Below are positions 1 to 5,239 of a stretch of DNA of 5,239 nt, piece by piece. Position 1 is the stretch's first letter, and each line of letters begins with the position of its first letter. Source of the DNA: an uncultured bacterium (GTDB lineage: Bacteria > Hydrogenedentota > Hydrogenedentia > Hydrogenedentales > JAEUWI01); assembly GCA_937895305.1 (NCBI GenBank), contig CALAXS010000678.1:1-5239 (forward strand). Reading direction: 5' to 3'. The position numbers and the translations under genes were made by a program. Under the pieces are notes generated by a model, which saw only the letters and a program-made list of their open reading frames with translations, ran no database searches and was not told the DNA's origin.

Positions 1-1061
1 GGTCCCAAGCCTGCTATCTTGGTCATGGTATACATGTCCTGCATGGACTTGGCATCGGGATGACGGTAGCCATAGCGTACACCGTCGAAACGAGCGAGGT
101 TGGAGCTGGCTTCTGCCGGGGCGATAATGTAATACACCGCTACGGCATATTCTGTGTGGGGGAGGGAGACCTCGACGACTTCGGCGCCCTGGGCCTTGAG
201 GACTTCGATAGCATCATCCACCAGCTTGCGCATCTCGTCACCCAGGGCATCGCTGAAGTATTCCTTGGGCAAACCAATACGCAGGCCCTTCACGTCGCCT
301 GTGAGTGCGGCACGATAGTCGGGAACAGGCAAGTCGGCGGAAGTCGCATCTAGGGGGTCTTTGCCACTGATGACTTCGAGGGCAAGTGCGGCGTCTTCCA
401 CGTCCTTGGAAAAGGGGCCTATCTGGTCGAGCGAGGAGGCGAAAGCCACCAACCCATACCGGGACACCCGACCATAAGTCGGCTTCAAACCGACACAACC
501 GCACAGTGCTGCAGGCTGGCGAATGGAACCGCCGGTATCGCTGCCAAAACTGATAGGGGCGCAGTCTGCAGCGACGGAGGCGGCAGAACCGCCACTAGAG
601 CCACCGGGTACGCATTTGAGATTCCAGGGATTCTTGGTGGTTTTGATGGCGCTGTTTTCGGTAGAAGAACCCATGGCAAATTCGTCCATATTCACCTTAC
701 CGATGAGAACCGCATCTTCAGCTTTGAGCTTTTTCACTACAGTGCCGTCATAGACGCTGGTGAAATCCTGCAATATTCGGGAAGAGCAAGTGGTATGGCC
801 TTCAGTGGTGCAGAGGAGTTCCTTGAGGGCAATAGGTACCCCGGCGAGTTTACCGAGGGCATCGCCTGCTTTTACTTTGGCATCCACTGCTGCGGCCTGC
901 TTCAGGGCAACGTCGGTCCAGATCTGGGTAAAGGCATCTACCTTGTCATCGACAGCGGCAATGCGGTCGAGATGGGATTGGGTTACTTCAACTGCGGTCA
1001 CTTCGCCAGATGCAACGGCATCGCGGATAGCGTGGGCAGTCTGTTCATACCAGGCCGTCAT
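1..1061 (-). CDS. gatA: Glutamyl/aspartyl-tRNA amidotransferase subunit A, GatA (partial, C-terminus beyond left edge)
   Basis: Cytoplasmic amidase subunit of GatCAB. It hydrolyses glutamine and supplies ammonia to GatB, which converts Glu-tRNA(Gln) or Asp-tRNA(Asn) to the cognate amide. I translated the minus strand by hand. The frame is open from the ATG at 1061 to the window edge, giving 353 codons of a family usually near 485. Amidase-signature hallmarks are clear: Lys80 in VPIALK, the Gly/Ser-rich VPGGSSGGSA (151-160) with cis-Ser155, and nucleophile Ser179 in GSDTGGSIRQP. These fit the known Lys-Ser-Ser triad with a one-residue offset from S. aureus GatA. NMDEFAMGSSTENSA (124-138) and GLKPTYGRVSRYG (from 191) are also classic GatA stretches. 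The residue after the catalytic Lys is Glu in KELLC where KDN is usual. The start overlaps the gatC stop (ATGA), with a GGAG 11 nt upstream (1073-1076). gatB may follow off the left edge. Identification is very secure. Confidence 0.97.
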   Translation of the reverse strand, partial: MTAWYEQTAHAIRDAVASGEVTAVEVTQSHLDRIAAVDDKVDAFTQIWTDVALKQAAAVDAKVKAGDALGKLAGVPIALKELLCTTEGHTTCSSRILQDFTSVYDGTVVKKLKAEDAVLIGKVNMDEFAMGSSTENSAIKTTKNPWNLKCVPGGSSGGSAASVAADCAPISFGSDTGGSIRQPAALCGCVGLKPTYGRVSRYGLVAFASSLDQIGPFSKDVEDAALALEVISGKDPLDATSADLPVPDYRAALTGDVKGLRIGLPKEYFSDALGDEMRKLVDDAIEVLKAQGAEVVEVSLPHTEYAVAVYYIIAPAEASSNLARFDGVRYGYRHPDAKSMQDMYTMTKIAGLG

Positions 1062-1360
1062 ACGTTGTCGGTCTCCAGAATTTTAGGTACTAAAAAGAAT
1101 TCGCCATCGTGGGACGGGGCCCCTTCAAGGGCCTTATCCCGTGGGAGGGAAGGCTCGACCACGTCTTCGCGGAAGACATTGGTCATGGCCATGGCGTGCA
1201 TCATAGGCTCGACGTTTTCGGTGTCGAGCTCGTTGAGTTTGTCCATATAGTTGAGAATAGTGGCCATTTCGTGGGTGAGTCGTTCTTTGGCATCGTCGTC
1301 CAGTTGTAACTGGGCGAGGCCAGCGACATATTCCACATCGGCTTTTGTAATGGTACTCAT
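1058..1360 (-). CDS. gatC: Glutamyl/aspartyl-tRNA amidotransferase subunit C, GatC
   Basis: Small subunit of GatCAB. It wraps around the GatA-GatB interface and stabilises the complex, and has no catalytic site of its own. The 100-aa product has the normal family length. It begins MSTITKADVEYVAGLAQLQL, the typical N-terminal helix, continues through a TILNYMDKLNELDTENVEPM segment, and contains the conserved VFREDVV motif before a GAPSHDGEFFLVPKILE tail. The frame stays open upstream to 1510, but that extension would run into the divergent monooxygenase gene and does not look like GatC. I chose the ATG at 1360 because AAGGGG (1368-1373) lies 7 nt upstream and homology begins there. The stop overlaps the gatA start by 4 bp, which implies translational coupling. 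It appears to be the first gene of the operon. Confidence 0.96.
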   Translation of the reverse strand: MSTITKADVEYVAGLAQLQLDDDAKERLTHEMATILNYMDKLNELDTENVEPMMHAMAMTNVFREDVVEPSLPRDKALEGAPSHDGEFFLVPKILETDNV

Positions 1361-1400
1361 GCGCAAACCCCTTGTATTAAACGCATTGAAAAGGGTACAA

Positions 1401-1430
1401 ATAATAACATATCGGGTGGTGGAGGGTCTA
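1401..1430 (-). promoter_or_regulatory. Predicted sigma70-type promoter for gatCA
   Basis: Read on the minus strand, TAGACC (1425-1430, 4 of 6 matches to the -35 consensus) is followed after 18 bp by TATTAT (1401-1406, 5 of 6 to the -10). A TGT directly before the -10 gives an extended -10 (TGn). Transcription would start near 1394, leaving a leader of about 34 nt before the gatC ATG. This is a pattern match by eye in an AT-rich spacer. The extended -10 is the best part of it and the -35 is weak. Confidence 0.42.
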
Positions 1431-1481
1431 TATTGAGGGCATATTTCCGGGACATTGAGTAACGATTGAAAGGGGTAGGGC

Positions 1482-2780
1482 ATGGCATCACGCGGGAAAA
1501 GCTGTATCATCGGTGCGGGACCGAGTGGTTTGGCAGCGGCGAAAGCGCTGAAAGACCAGGGCCTGGACTATGACTGCTTTGAGTTGAGCGATGATGTAGG
1601 CGGGGTCTGGTATTACAATAGCCCCACAGGCAAATCCGCTGCATATAAGTCACTGCACATCAATACGTCCAAGGACCAGATGCAGTTTTCGGATTATCCT
1701 ATGCCAGCGGAATTTCCGGTCTATACGGATCATAAGCAGATATTCAGCTATTTCAAGGATTTCGCGAAACACTTCGGGGTGTATGACACGATTTCCTTCA
1801 ATACGGGTGTGGAGCATTGTGCGCGACTGGAGGATGGACGTTGGGCGGTGACGTTGAGTACAGGGGAGACGCGGGAGTATGAGAGCCTCTTTGTCTGTAA
1901 CGGGCACCATTGGGATCAGCGTTGGCCGGAGCCACCTTTTCCGGGGCAGTTCAATGGAAAAGTTATGCACGCGCATAGTTATCGCACACCAGACGAGGTA
2001 GCAGGGAAGCGGGTGGTCTTGCTGGGCATTGGGAACAGTGCCATGGACATCGCGGTGGAGGCGAGCTATGTGGCGGAGGAGGTGACGCTGGCGACGCGTC
2101 GTGGTGCCTATGTGTTGCCCAAGTACCTACTGGGAAAACCGCTGGATCACTGGACAAAGCCGTGGTTGCCTTTCTGGCTGGGTCAGAAGTTTTTTGCGCT
2201 CATGTTGAAATTGAGTGTGGGGAAGGTGGAGGACTTTGGGATTCCCACGCCGGACCATAAGCTCATGGAAGCACACCCGACTATTTCGAGCACATTCCTG
2301 GATCGGGTGGGGCATGGCTGTGTGGGAATAAAACCGAATATAGAGGAATTGTGCGGGGACGAAATACGGTTTACGGATGGAAGCATGTTAGCGGCGGATG
2401 TGCTGATTTATTGCACGGGTTACAAGATCTCATTTCCGTTTTTTGATGAGAACATCATCCAGACTGAGGACAATGATGTGCCACTGTATCTCCACATGGT
2501 GAAGCCGGAGATGGACAACCTCTTCTTTATCGGGCTAATCCAACCGCTTGGTGCTATCTTTCCACTGGCTGAGGTACAGGCCCAATATGCTGCGGCGTGT
2601 CTGGCAGGAAAAAGCTCGCTACCAGATGAAAAGGCTATGCGCTCGGACATTGAGCGGGACCGGGACGCTATGGAGAAGCGGTATGTGAAGTCGAAGCGAC
2701 ACACCATCCAGGTGGACTTTTATCCGTTCATGAAGAAGGTAAAGCGGGCGATGAAGGCGGGGGAGCGGTCGCACACGTAA
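1482..2780 (+). CDS. Flavin-containing monooxygenase (FMO family, class B flavoprotein monooxygenase)
   Basis: An NADPH- and O2-dependent flavoenzyme predicted to oxygenate a soft nucleophile (N or S) or a related small substrate; the actual substrate is not evident. In the 432-aa product the FAD Rossmann motif GAGPSG is at 11-16, then FELSDDVGGVW. LHINTSKDQMQFSD (58-71) carries Asn61, matching the conserved FMO active-site Asn. The FMO fingerprint FxGxxxHxxxY is exact (F157, G159, H163, Y167). The NADP motif GIGNSAMDIA is at 182-191, followed by an Arg pair at 206-207 in ATRRGAYVLPKY. The late CTGY motif is at 311-314. Length fits bacterial FMOs (about 430-460). The SLHINTSK region differs from bacterial trimethylamine monooxygenase as I recall it, so Tmm is not claimed. 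No signal peptide is seen, so it is likely soluble. The C-terminus (about 383-430) is charged and Lys/Arg-rich. The ATG at 1482 has AAAGGGG (1469-1475) 6 nt upstream. It is divergent from gatC across 121 bp and stands alone. Confidence 0.92.
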   Translation: MASRGKSCIIGAGPSGLAAAKALKDQGLDYDCFELSDDVGGVWYYNSPTGKSAAYKSLHINTSKDQMQFSDYPMPAEFPVYTDHKQIFSYFKDFAKHFGVYDTISFNTGVEHCARLEDGRWAVTLSTGETREYESLFVCNGHHWDQRWPEPPFPGQFNGKVMHAHSYRTPDEVAGKRVVLLGIGNSAMDIAVEASYVAEEVTLATRRGAYVLPKYLLGKPLDHWTKPWLPFWLGQKFFALMLKLSVGKVEDFGIPTPDHKLMEAHPTISSTFLDRVGHGCVGIKPNIEELCGDEIRFTDGSMLAADVLIYCTGYKISFPFFDENIIQTEDNDVPLYLHMVKPEMDNLFFIGLIQPLGAIFPLAEVQAQYAAACLAGKSSLPDEKAMRSDIERDRDAMEKRYVKSKRHTIQVDFYPFMKKVKRAMKAGERSHT

Positions 2781-2810
2781 ACAGTAAAGGCGCGAAAGGG
2801 GGAAGAATAG

Positions 2811-2850
2811 AACACGGAAGTCGCGGATTGTGCGGATGAGGACGGATAAG
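2811..2850. repeat. Short degenerate tandem repeat, CGGA core, 9-10 bp spacing
   Basis: Four CGGA cores start at 2815, 2824, 2833 and 2843 (spacings 9, 9, 10); the last three read CGGAT. The units are separated by purine- and G-rich filler. The block lies just downstream of the monooxygenase stop in the 318-bp gene-free spacer 2781-3098. I recall similar (cacgga/gcggat)-like arrays in intergenic regions of diverse environmental bacteria, but have not checked this. Confidence 0.6.
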
Positions 2851-2868
2851 AGGGGAGAAAATTTTGTC

Positions 2869-2894
2869 CGCAGATAGCGTAGATTAACGCAGAT
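2869..2894. repeat. Short degenerate tandem repeat, CGCAGAT core, 9-10 bp spacing
   Basis: Three heptamers, CGCAGAT (2869-2875), CGTAGAT (2878-2884) and CGCAGAT (2888-2894), are spaced 9 and 10 bp. This is a different core from the CGGA block 20 bp upstream but has the same spacing, so the two may belong to one composite element. No ORF or RNA motif accounts for it. Confidence 0.6.
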
Positions 2895-2930
2895 GGGGAA
2901 AAAGAAGATTGGGAGGGAGAAGGATTTTTC

Positions 2931-2960
2931 CTCGTTCCCATGCTCTGTGTAAGAATGCAT
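2931..2960. repeat. Decayed hairpin-type dispersed repeat (GTTCCCATGC...)
   Basis: TTCCCATGC (2935-2943) can pair across a short TCT loop with GTGTAAGAA (2947-2955): five Watson-Crick pairs, two G-T pairs and two C-A mismatches. I recall a common intergenic repeat of the form CGTTCCCATGCTCTGCGTGGGAATGC, in which the stem is nearly perfect. This copy would carry GG-to-AA changes in the right arm, so it looks like a degraded member. There is no T-tract, so it is not an intrinsic terminator. Confidence 0.45.
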
Positions 2961-3033
2961 ACGTACCATCGGTCTGCGCTTTAGCGTTGTGTTATCACAG
3001 TGTTTTGTTAAAGCTGCATGTAGGGGGCCAAAG

Positions 3034-3062
3034 TTGAACTCGGTGACTGTGAACGCTATGCT
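3034..3062 (+). promoter_or_regulatory. Predicted sigma70-type promoter for the ABC ATPase gene
   Basis: TTGAAC (3034-3039) and TATGCT (3057-3062) are separated by exactly 17 bp, each matching 4 of 6 consensus bases. The start of transcription would be near 3069, with a leader of about 30 nt that includes AGAAGGA at 3084-3090. Position and spacing are good, but the hexamers are only moderate. Confidence 0.45.
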
Positions 3063-3073
3063 GGTTTTTCATC

Positions 3074-3081
3074 GTGATCAC
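3074..3081. promoter_or_regulatory. GTGATCAC palindrome in the predicted 5' leader of the ABC ATPase gene
   Basis: A perfect 8-bp palindrome centred on TGATCA sits between the predicted transcription start (about 3069) and the ribosome binding site. It could be a small operator, but eight bases are weak evidence. A second TGATCA-centred palindrome precedes the deacetylase gene (4255-4264). Confidence 0.2.
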
Positions 3082-3098
3082 ACAGAAGGATACAGTGC

Positions 3099-4205
3099 AT
3101 GGCGCGGGTTGAATTAAAGTCGATTAAAAAAGTATATCCTGGCGGTATTGAAGCGGTGAAGGGCATCGACCTTGTTGTCGAGGACAAGGAATTTGTGGTG
3201 CTGGTGGGGCCTTCGGGCTGTGGTAAATCCACTACGTTACGCATGGTCGCGGGCCTGGAAGAAATCAGCGGTGGTCAGGTCAGTATCGATGACAAGGTCG
3301 TCAATGATGTGGCCCCTAAAGACCGCGACATCGCCATGGTCTTTCAGAACTACGCCCTCTATCCCCACATGACGGTCTATAAAAACATGGCCTTTGGCCT
3401 GCAATTGCGTAAATACCCAAAAGAAGAAATCGATAAACGGGTGCAGAATGCGGCAAAGATACTGGGGATCACTGAGTTACTGGACCGACGGCCAAAGGCC
3501 CTCTCCGGTGGTCAACGTCAACGTGTCGCTGTGGGCCGTGCCATCGTGCGTAACCCCAAGGTCTTCCTCTTCGACGAGCCACTCTCCAATCTGGATGCCA
3601 AGCTGCGGGTACAGATGCGAGCCGAAATCAGCAAATTACACCGTCGCCTGAAATCGACCATGATTTACGTGACCCACGATCAGGTTGAGGCTATGACCAT
3701 GGGCGACAGGATTGTGGTTATGCTTGATGGTGTTATTCAACAGATCGCCACTCCCATGGCGTTATATCACAAGCCAGCCAACATGTTTGTGGGCACCTTT
3801 ATTGGTAGCCCGCCCATGAATCTCATCTCCGGCACTCTGGTGAATACAGGTAGCCAGCTTCATTTTCAAAGTGATGACGGTAGTATGGACCTGCGCGTTC
3901 CCCAATCCCGCGAAGCCGCATTGGTTTCTTATGCAGGGAAAGCGGTAACCTTGGGTTTACGCCCGGAGGATATACTGGACAATCACGATCAGATCATAGA
4001 GCATGGGAAAAGTATTCAGGCCATGGTCGATGTGGTAGAACCCCTGGGTGGCGAAGTGCATGTACATTTTCAATTGGCCGATACCGCTATAACCGCTAAC
4101 CTGAAGGCCGTTGACCCACCCATGGTTGGCGTAGAGCGCATCTTCAACATCAACATGGAGAATGCCCACTTTTTCGATAGCAAAACGGAAGAGGCAATCA
4201 GCTAA
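3099..4205 (+). CDS. ABC transporter ATP-binding protein, MalK/UgpC (CUT1 sugar importer) type
   Basis: Cytoplasmic ATPase that powers a sugar or glycerol-phosphate importer, normally as a homodimer under two permeases. The 368-aa length matches MalK/UgpC (about 370). In order: A-loop Tyr13, Walker A GPSGCGKST (37-45), Q-loop Gln83 in VFQNYALYPHMTVY, signature LSGGQRQRVA (135-144), Walker B VFLFDE (155-160, catalytic Glu160), D-loop SNLD (163-166) and switch His193 in THD. The Q-loop wording and the FIGSPPMN linker (234-241) are characteristic of CUT1 ATPases. The C-terminal TOBE/regulatory domain (about 235-368) includes LGLRPEDI (285-292) and EPLGGE. All catalytic residues are present. The ATG at 3099 follows AGAAGGA by 8 nt. 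No permease or solute-binding gene lies in the window, so it may energise transporters encoded elsewhere, as MsiK does in Streptomyces. The exact substrate (and malK, ugpC or msiK naming) cannot be assigned. Confidence 0.95.
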   Translation: MARVELKSIKKVYPGGIEAVKGIDLVVEDKEFVVLVGPSGCGKSTTLRMVAGLEEISGGQVSIDDKVVNDVAPKDRDIAMVFQNYALYPHMTVYKNMAFGLQLRKYPKEEIDKRVQNAAKILGITELLDRRPKALSGGQRQRVAVGRAIVRNPKVFLFDEPLSNLDAKLRVQMRAEISKLHRRLKSTMIYVTHDQVEAMTMGDRIVVMLDGVIQQIATPMALYHKPANMFVGTFIGSPPMNLISGTLVNTGSQLHFQSDDGSMDLRVPQSREAALVSYAGKAVTLGLRPEDILDNHDQIIEHGKSIQAMVDVVEPLGGEVHVHFQLADTAITANLKAVDPPMVGVERIFNINMENAHFFDSKTEEAIS

Positions 4206-4295
4206 CCCGTAGCACCGGTTATCAAAAGAGCAGATTAGGGTATGGTGTGTTTGTTTTGATCAAAGTAAATTATTTGAGAAAGTGGAAAATAAACG
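4206..4295 (+). promoter_or_regulatory. 90-bp spacer with TTTGATCAAA palindrome and weak RBS before the deacetylase gene
   Basis: The spacer becomes AT-rich towards the start codon. A perfect 10-bp palindrome TTTGATCAAA lies at 4255-4264, 31 nt before the ATG. AGTGGA (4281-4286) is a modest ribosome binding site 9 nt upstream of the ATG. A 5-bp inverted repeat, TAACC (4203-4207) with GGTTA (4217-4221), overlaps the ATPase stop but is too weak and lacks a T run, so I see no terminator. I found no convincing -35/-10 pair. The two genes may be co-transcribed. Confidence 0.3.
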
Positions 4296-5051
4296 ATGGC
4301 AGATGTATTTAAATGGCCAGACAACAAGAAGGTAGCGGTGAGTATCAGCTTCGACGATGCACGCAAAACCCAGCCCACTACCGCCATACCTGTTCTGAAT
4401 GCCCACGACATGAAAGGTACTTTTTACGTGCTGCCGCTGGGCGTGGGGGAAGCGCAGTCCGCCTGGGCCGAGGCTGTTGCTGCCGGACATGAAATCGGGA
4501 ATCACACGGTTTCCCATCCTTGCACTGCTAACTTCAATTTTTCCAGCAGCAATGCGCTGGAAGACTATACACTGGAACGGATGGAGGGGGAGCTGCTTCG
4601 CGCCAATGACCAGATCGAAGCCTTATTAGGGGTGCGTCCAAAGACATTTGCTTATCCCTGTGGCCAGAATTTTGTAGGGCGCGGTACCGAATTAAAAAGC
4701 TACATCCCTCTCGTAGCCAAGCACTTTATCGCAGGCCGGGGCTATCCCAACGAATTGCACAATCGGCCCGAAGTGTGTGATCTCGCCAGGGCCCATGGTC
4801 TGGCCTTTGATGCCATGCCCTTCCCGGAAATGAAGAAGTGGATAGAATTGGCGAAACAAGATAATGGCTGGACCATCCTCGCCGGGCATGAAGTAGCCGA
4901 GGACTTTGGACATCAGACCGTGCAAGTCGATGTGCTGATTCAGCTACTGGAATACCTCAAGGTCCCTGAAAACGAGGTATGGGTAGATACGGTAGAAAAT
5001 ATCGCTCAATACGTGGCCGATTTCCAGGCCGGGCAAAAAGATAACCTATAA
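4296..5051 (+). CDS. Polysaccharide deacetylase family protein (NodB homology domain, CE4-like)
   Basis: A metal-dependent deacetylase fold that removes acetyl groups from N- or O-acetylated sugars; the substrate is unknown. The 251-aa protein is essentially one NodB domain. Motif 1 is SISFDDA (16-22), with Asp20 as presumed catalytic base and Asp21 as metal ligand; the usual TFDDG ends in Ala here. Motif 2 is HEIGNHTVSHP (65-75), where His70 and His74 complete the metal triad. Motif 3 is FAYPCG (118-123), lacking the Arg of the classic RxPYG. ILAGHEV (194-200) supplies the late-motif His198. GTFYVLP (41-47) is the usual second strand. The start MADVFKWPDNKKVAVSISF has no signal peptide or membrane segment, so the product looks cytoplasmic, unlike most CE4 enzymes acting on peptidoglycan or chitin. 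It lies 90 bp after the sugar-type ABC ATPase on the same strand, which suggests action on imported acetylated sugars (inference). Cyclic-imide or allantoinase-like relatives of the fold remain possible. Confidence 0.88.
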   Translation: MADVFKWPDNKKVAVSISFDDARKTQPTTAIPVLNAHDMKGTFYVLPLGVGEAQSAWAEAVAAGHEIGNHTVSHPCTANFNFSSSNALEDYTLERMEGELLRANDQIEALLGVRPKTFAYPCGQNFVGRGTELKSYIPLVAKHFIAGRGYPNELHNRPEVCDLARAHGLAFDAMPFPEMKKWIELAKQDNGWTILAGHEVAEDFGHQTVQVDVLIQLLEYLKVPENEVWVDTVENIAQYVADFQAGQKDNL

Positions 5052-5171
5052 ATTTGCCTGTGCTCAAGTGGTCTACACTGTGCCCGCTTACGTTCATCCA
5101 TCCCCAGTTTTAAATACAGACCTGGTTTCAAATTATTCCGTAGTGATTATGCCCTTTATTTACAGTGTGAA
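5052..5171. other. Gene-free stretch after the deacetylase
   Basis: No ORF, RNA gene or terminator is supportable between the deacetylase stop and the palindrome. It is moderately AT-rich towards its right end. Whether it leads to another gene cannot be told, because the window ends at 5239. Confidence 0.5.
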
Positions 5172-5225
5172 TCATTGCGAGCACGAGATTGCCGCGTTAC
5201 TCACTACGTTCGTGCCTCGCAATGA
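5172..5225. repeat. Imperfect palindrome of the TCATTGCGAG dispersed-repeat type
   Basis: TCATTGCGAG (5172-5181) is the exact reverse complement of CTCGCAATGA (5216-5225). The stem extends inward with CACGA (5182-5186) and TCGTG (5210-5214), leaving one unpaired C at 5215 and a loop of 23 nt. That makes 15 paired bases per arm. There is no following T run, so an intrinsic terminator is unlikely, though the hairpin could stabilise the mRNA 3' end. I recall repeats with GTCATTGCGAG ends in many bacterial genomes, sometimes in high copy number. Confidence 0.7.
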
Positions 5226-5239
5226 CGTGAAATTTGGAA

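Larger units (their letters stand above)
2781..3098. other. 318-bp gene-free spacer filled with repeats and a promoter
   Basis: Open frames in this stretch are short, lack convincing starts and resemble nothing I know. The first half is purine-rich and holds the CGGA and CGCAGAT arrays. The middle has the GTTCCCATGC hairpin relic. The last 70 bp hold the predicted promoter and ribosome binding site of the ABC ATPase gene. No recognisable intrinsic terminator (GC stem plus T run) follows the monooxygenase. Confidence 0.7.

Noticed and set aside
60..1250. Plus-strand open frames at 60-353, 523-753, 760-1086 and 795-1250
   Set aside because: They lie antisense to gatA and gatC, whose minus-strand reading is unambiguous. 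Their translations resemble no known proteins.
1361..1510. N-terminal extension of gatC to an upstream ATG at 1510 (150-aa version)
   Set aside because: The added 50 residues run into the monooxygenase gene, do not resemble GatC, and the internal start at 1360 has a good Shine-Dalgarno sequence and the family's standard length.
2619..2969. Minus-strand open frame of 116 codons overlapping the end of the monooxygenase
   Set aside because: Half of it is antisense to the monooxygenase and the rest translates the repeat spacer. There is no RBS or recognisable domain.
2988..2999. CRP-like inverted repeat TGTG-TTAT-CACA
   Set aside because: The spacing is too short for a CRP site (TGTGA-N6-TCACA), and it has only 4-bp arms.
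4203..4221. Possible terminator hairpin at the ATPase stop (TAACC/GGTTA)
   Set aside because: A five-base stem that is not GC-rich, with no T run after it.
4255..4264. FNR/ANR box at TTTGATCAAA
   Set aside because: An FNR box needs TTGAT and ATCAA separated by four bases. Here the half-sites are fused into one palindrome.
5172..5225. tRNA or small structured RNA at the window's right end
   Set aside because: It forms a single inverted repeat with no cloverleaf arms or tRNA-conserved bases. A dispersed palindromic repeat explains it better.

Overview
This is a bacterial chromosomal window of moderate GC (roughly half, judged by eye). It carries two minus-strand genes on the left and three plus-strand genes on the right. 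The phylum cannot be fixed from the sequence. A GatCAB amidotransferase operon is widespread in bacteria. The short dispersed repeats resemble ones I recall from gammaproteobacteria, planctomycetes and related environmental lineages, but that is memory, not a search result. Nothing looks like phage, transposon or CRISPR.

Left part (1-1360, minus strand): gatC (complete, 100 aa) is followed, with a 4-bp ATGA stop/start overlap, by gatA, whose C-terminal quarter runs off the left edge. Together with gatB they encode the amidotransferase that makes Gln-tRNA(Gln) and/or Asn-tRNA(Asn). A plausible extended -10 promoter for the operon lies in the 121-bp divergent spacer 1361-1481.

Middle (1482-2780, plus strand): a complete flavin-containing monooxygenase of the FMO family, divergent from gatC. 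It has the FAD and NADP Rossmann motifs, the FMO fingerprint and the active-site Asn motif. Its substrate is unknown. It is followed by a 318-bp spacer (2781-3098) without a convincing gene. The spacer holds two blocks of short degenerate repeats with 9-10 bp spacing, a decayed hairpin-type repeat, and a likely sigma70-type promoter for the next gene.

Right part (3099-5051, plus strand): an ABC-transporter ATPase of the MalK/UgpC sugar-importer class with no permease or binding protein beside it in the window, then a leaderless NodB-type (CE4) polysaccharide/sugar deacetylase 90 bp downstream. They may form a loose sugar uptake and processing unit, but only co-orientation and proximity support this. 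A TGATCA-centred palindrome precedes each of the two genes. The last 188 bp hold no gene and contain an imperfect palindrome with TCATTGCGAG/CTCGCAATGA arms, a dispersed-repeat type.

Overall this is a housekeeping operon plus metabolic/transport genes with repeat-filled spacers. I see no strong candidate for a wholly new system. The most unusual items are the repeat-filled spacer, the cytoplasmic-looking CE4 enzyme paired with an orphan importer ATPase, and a variant catalytic-Lys motif in GatA.
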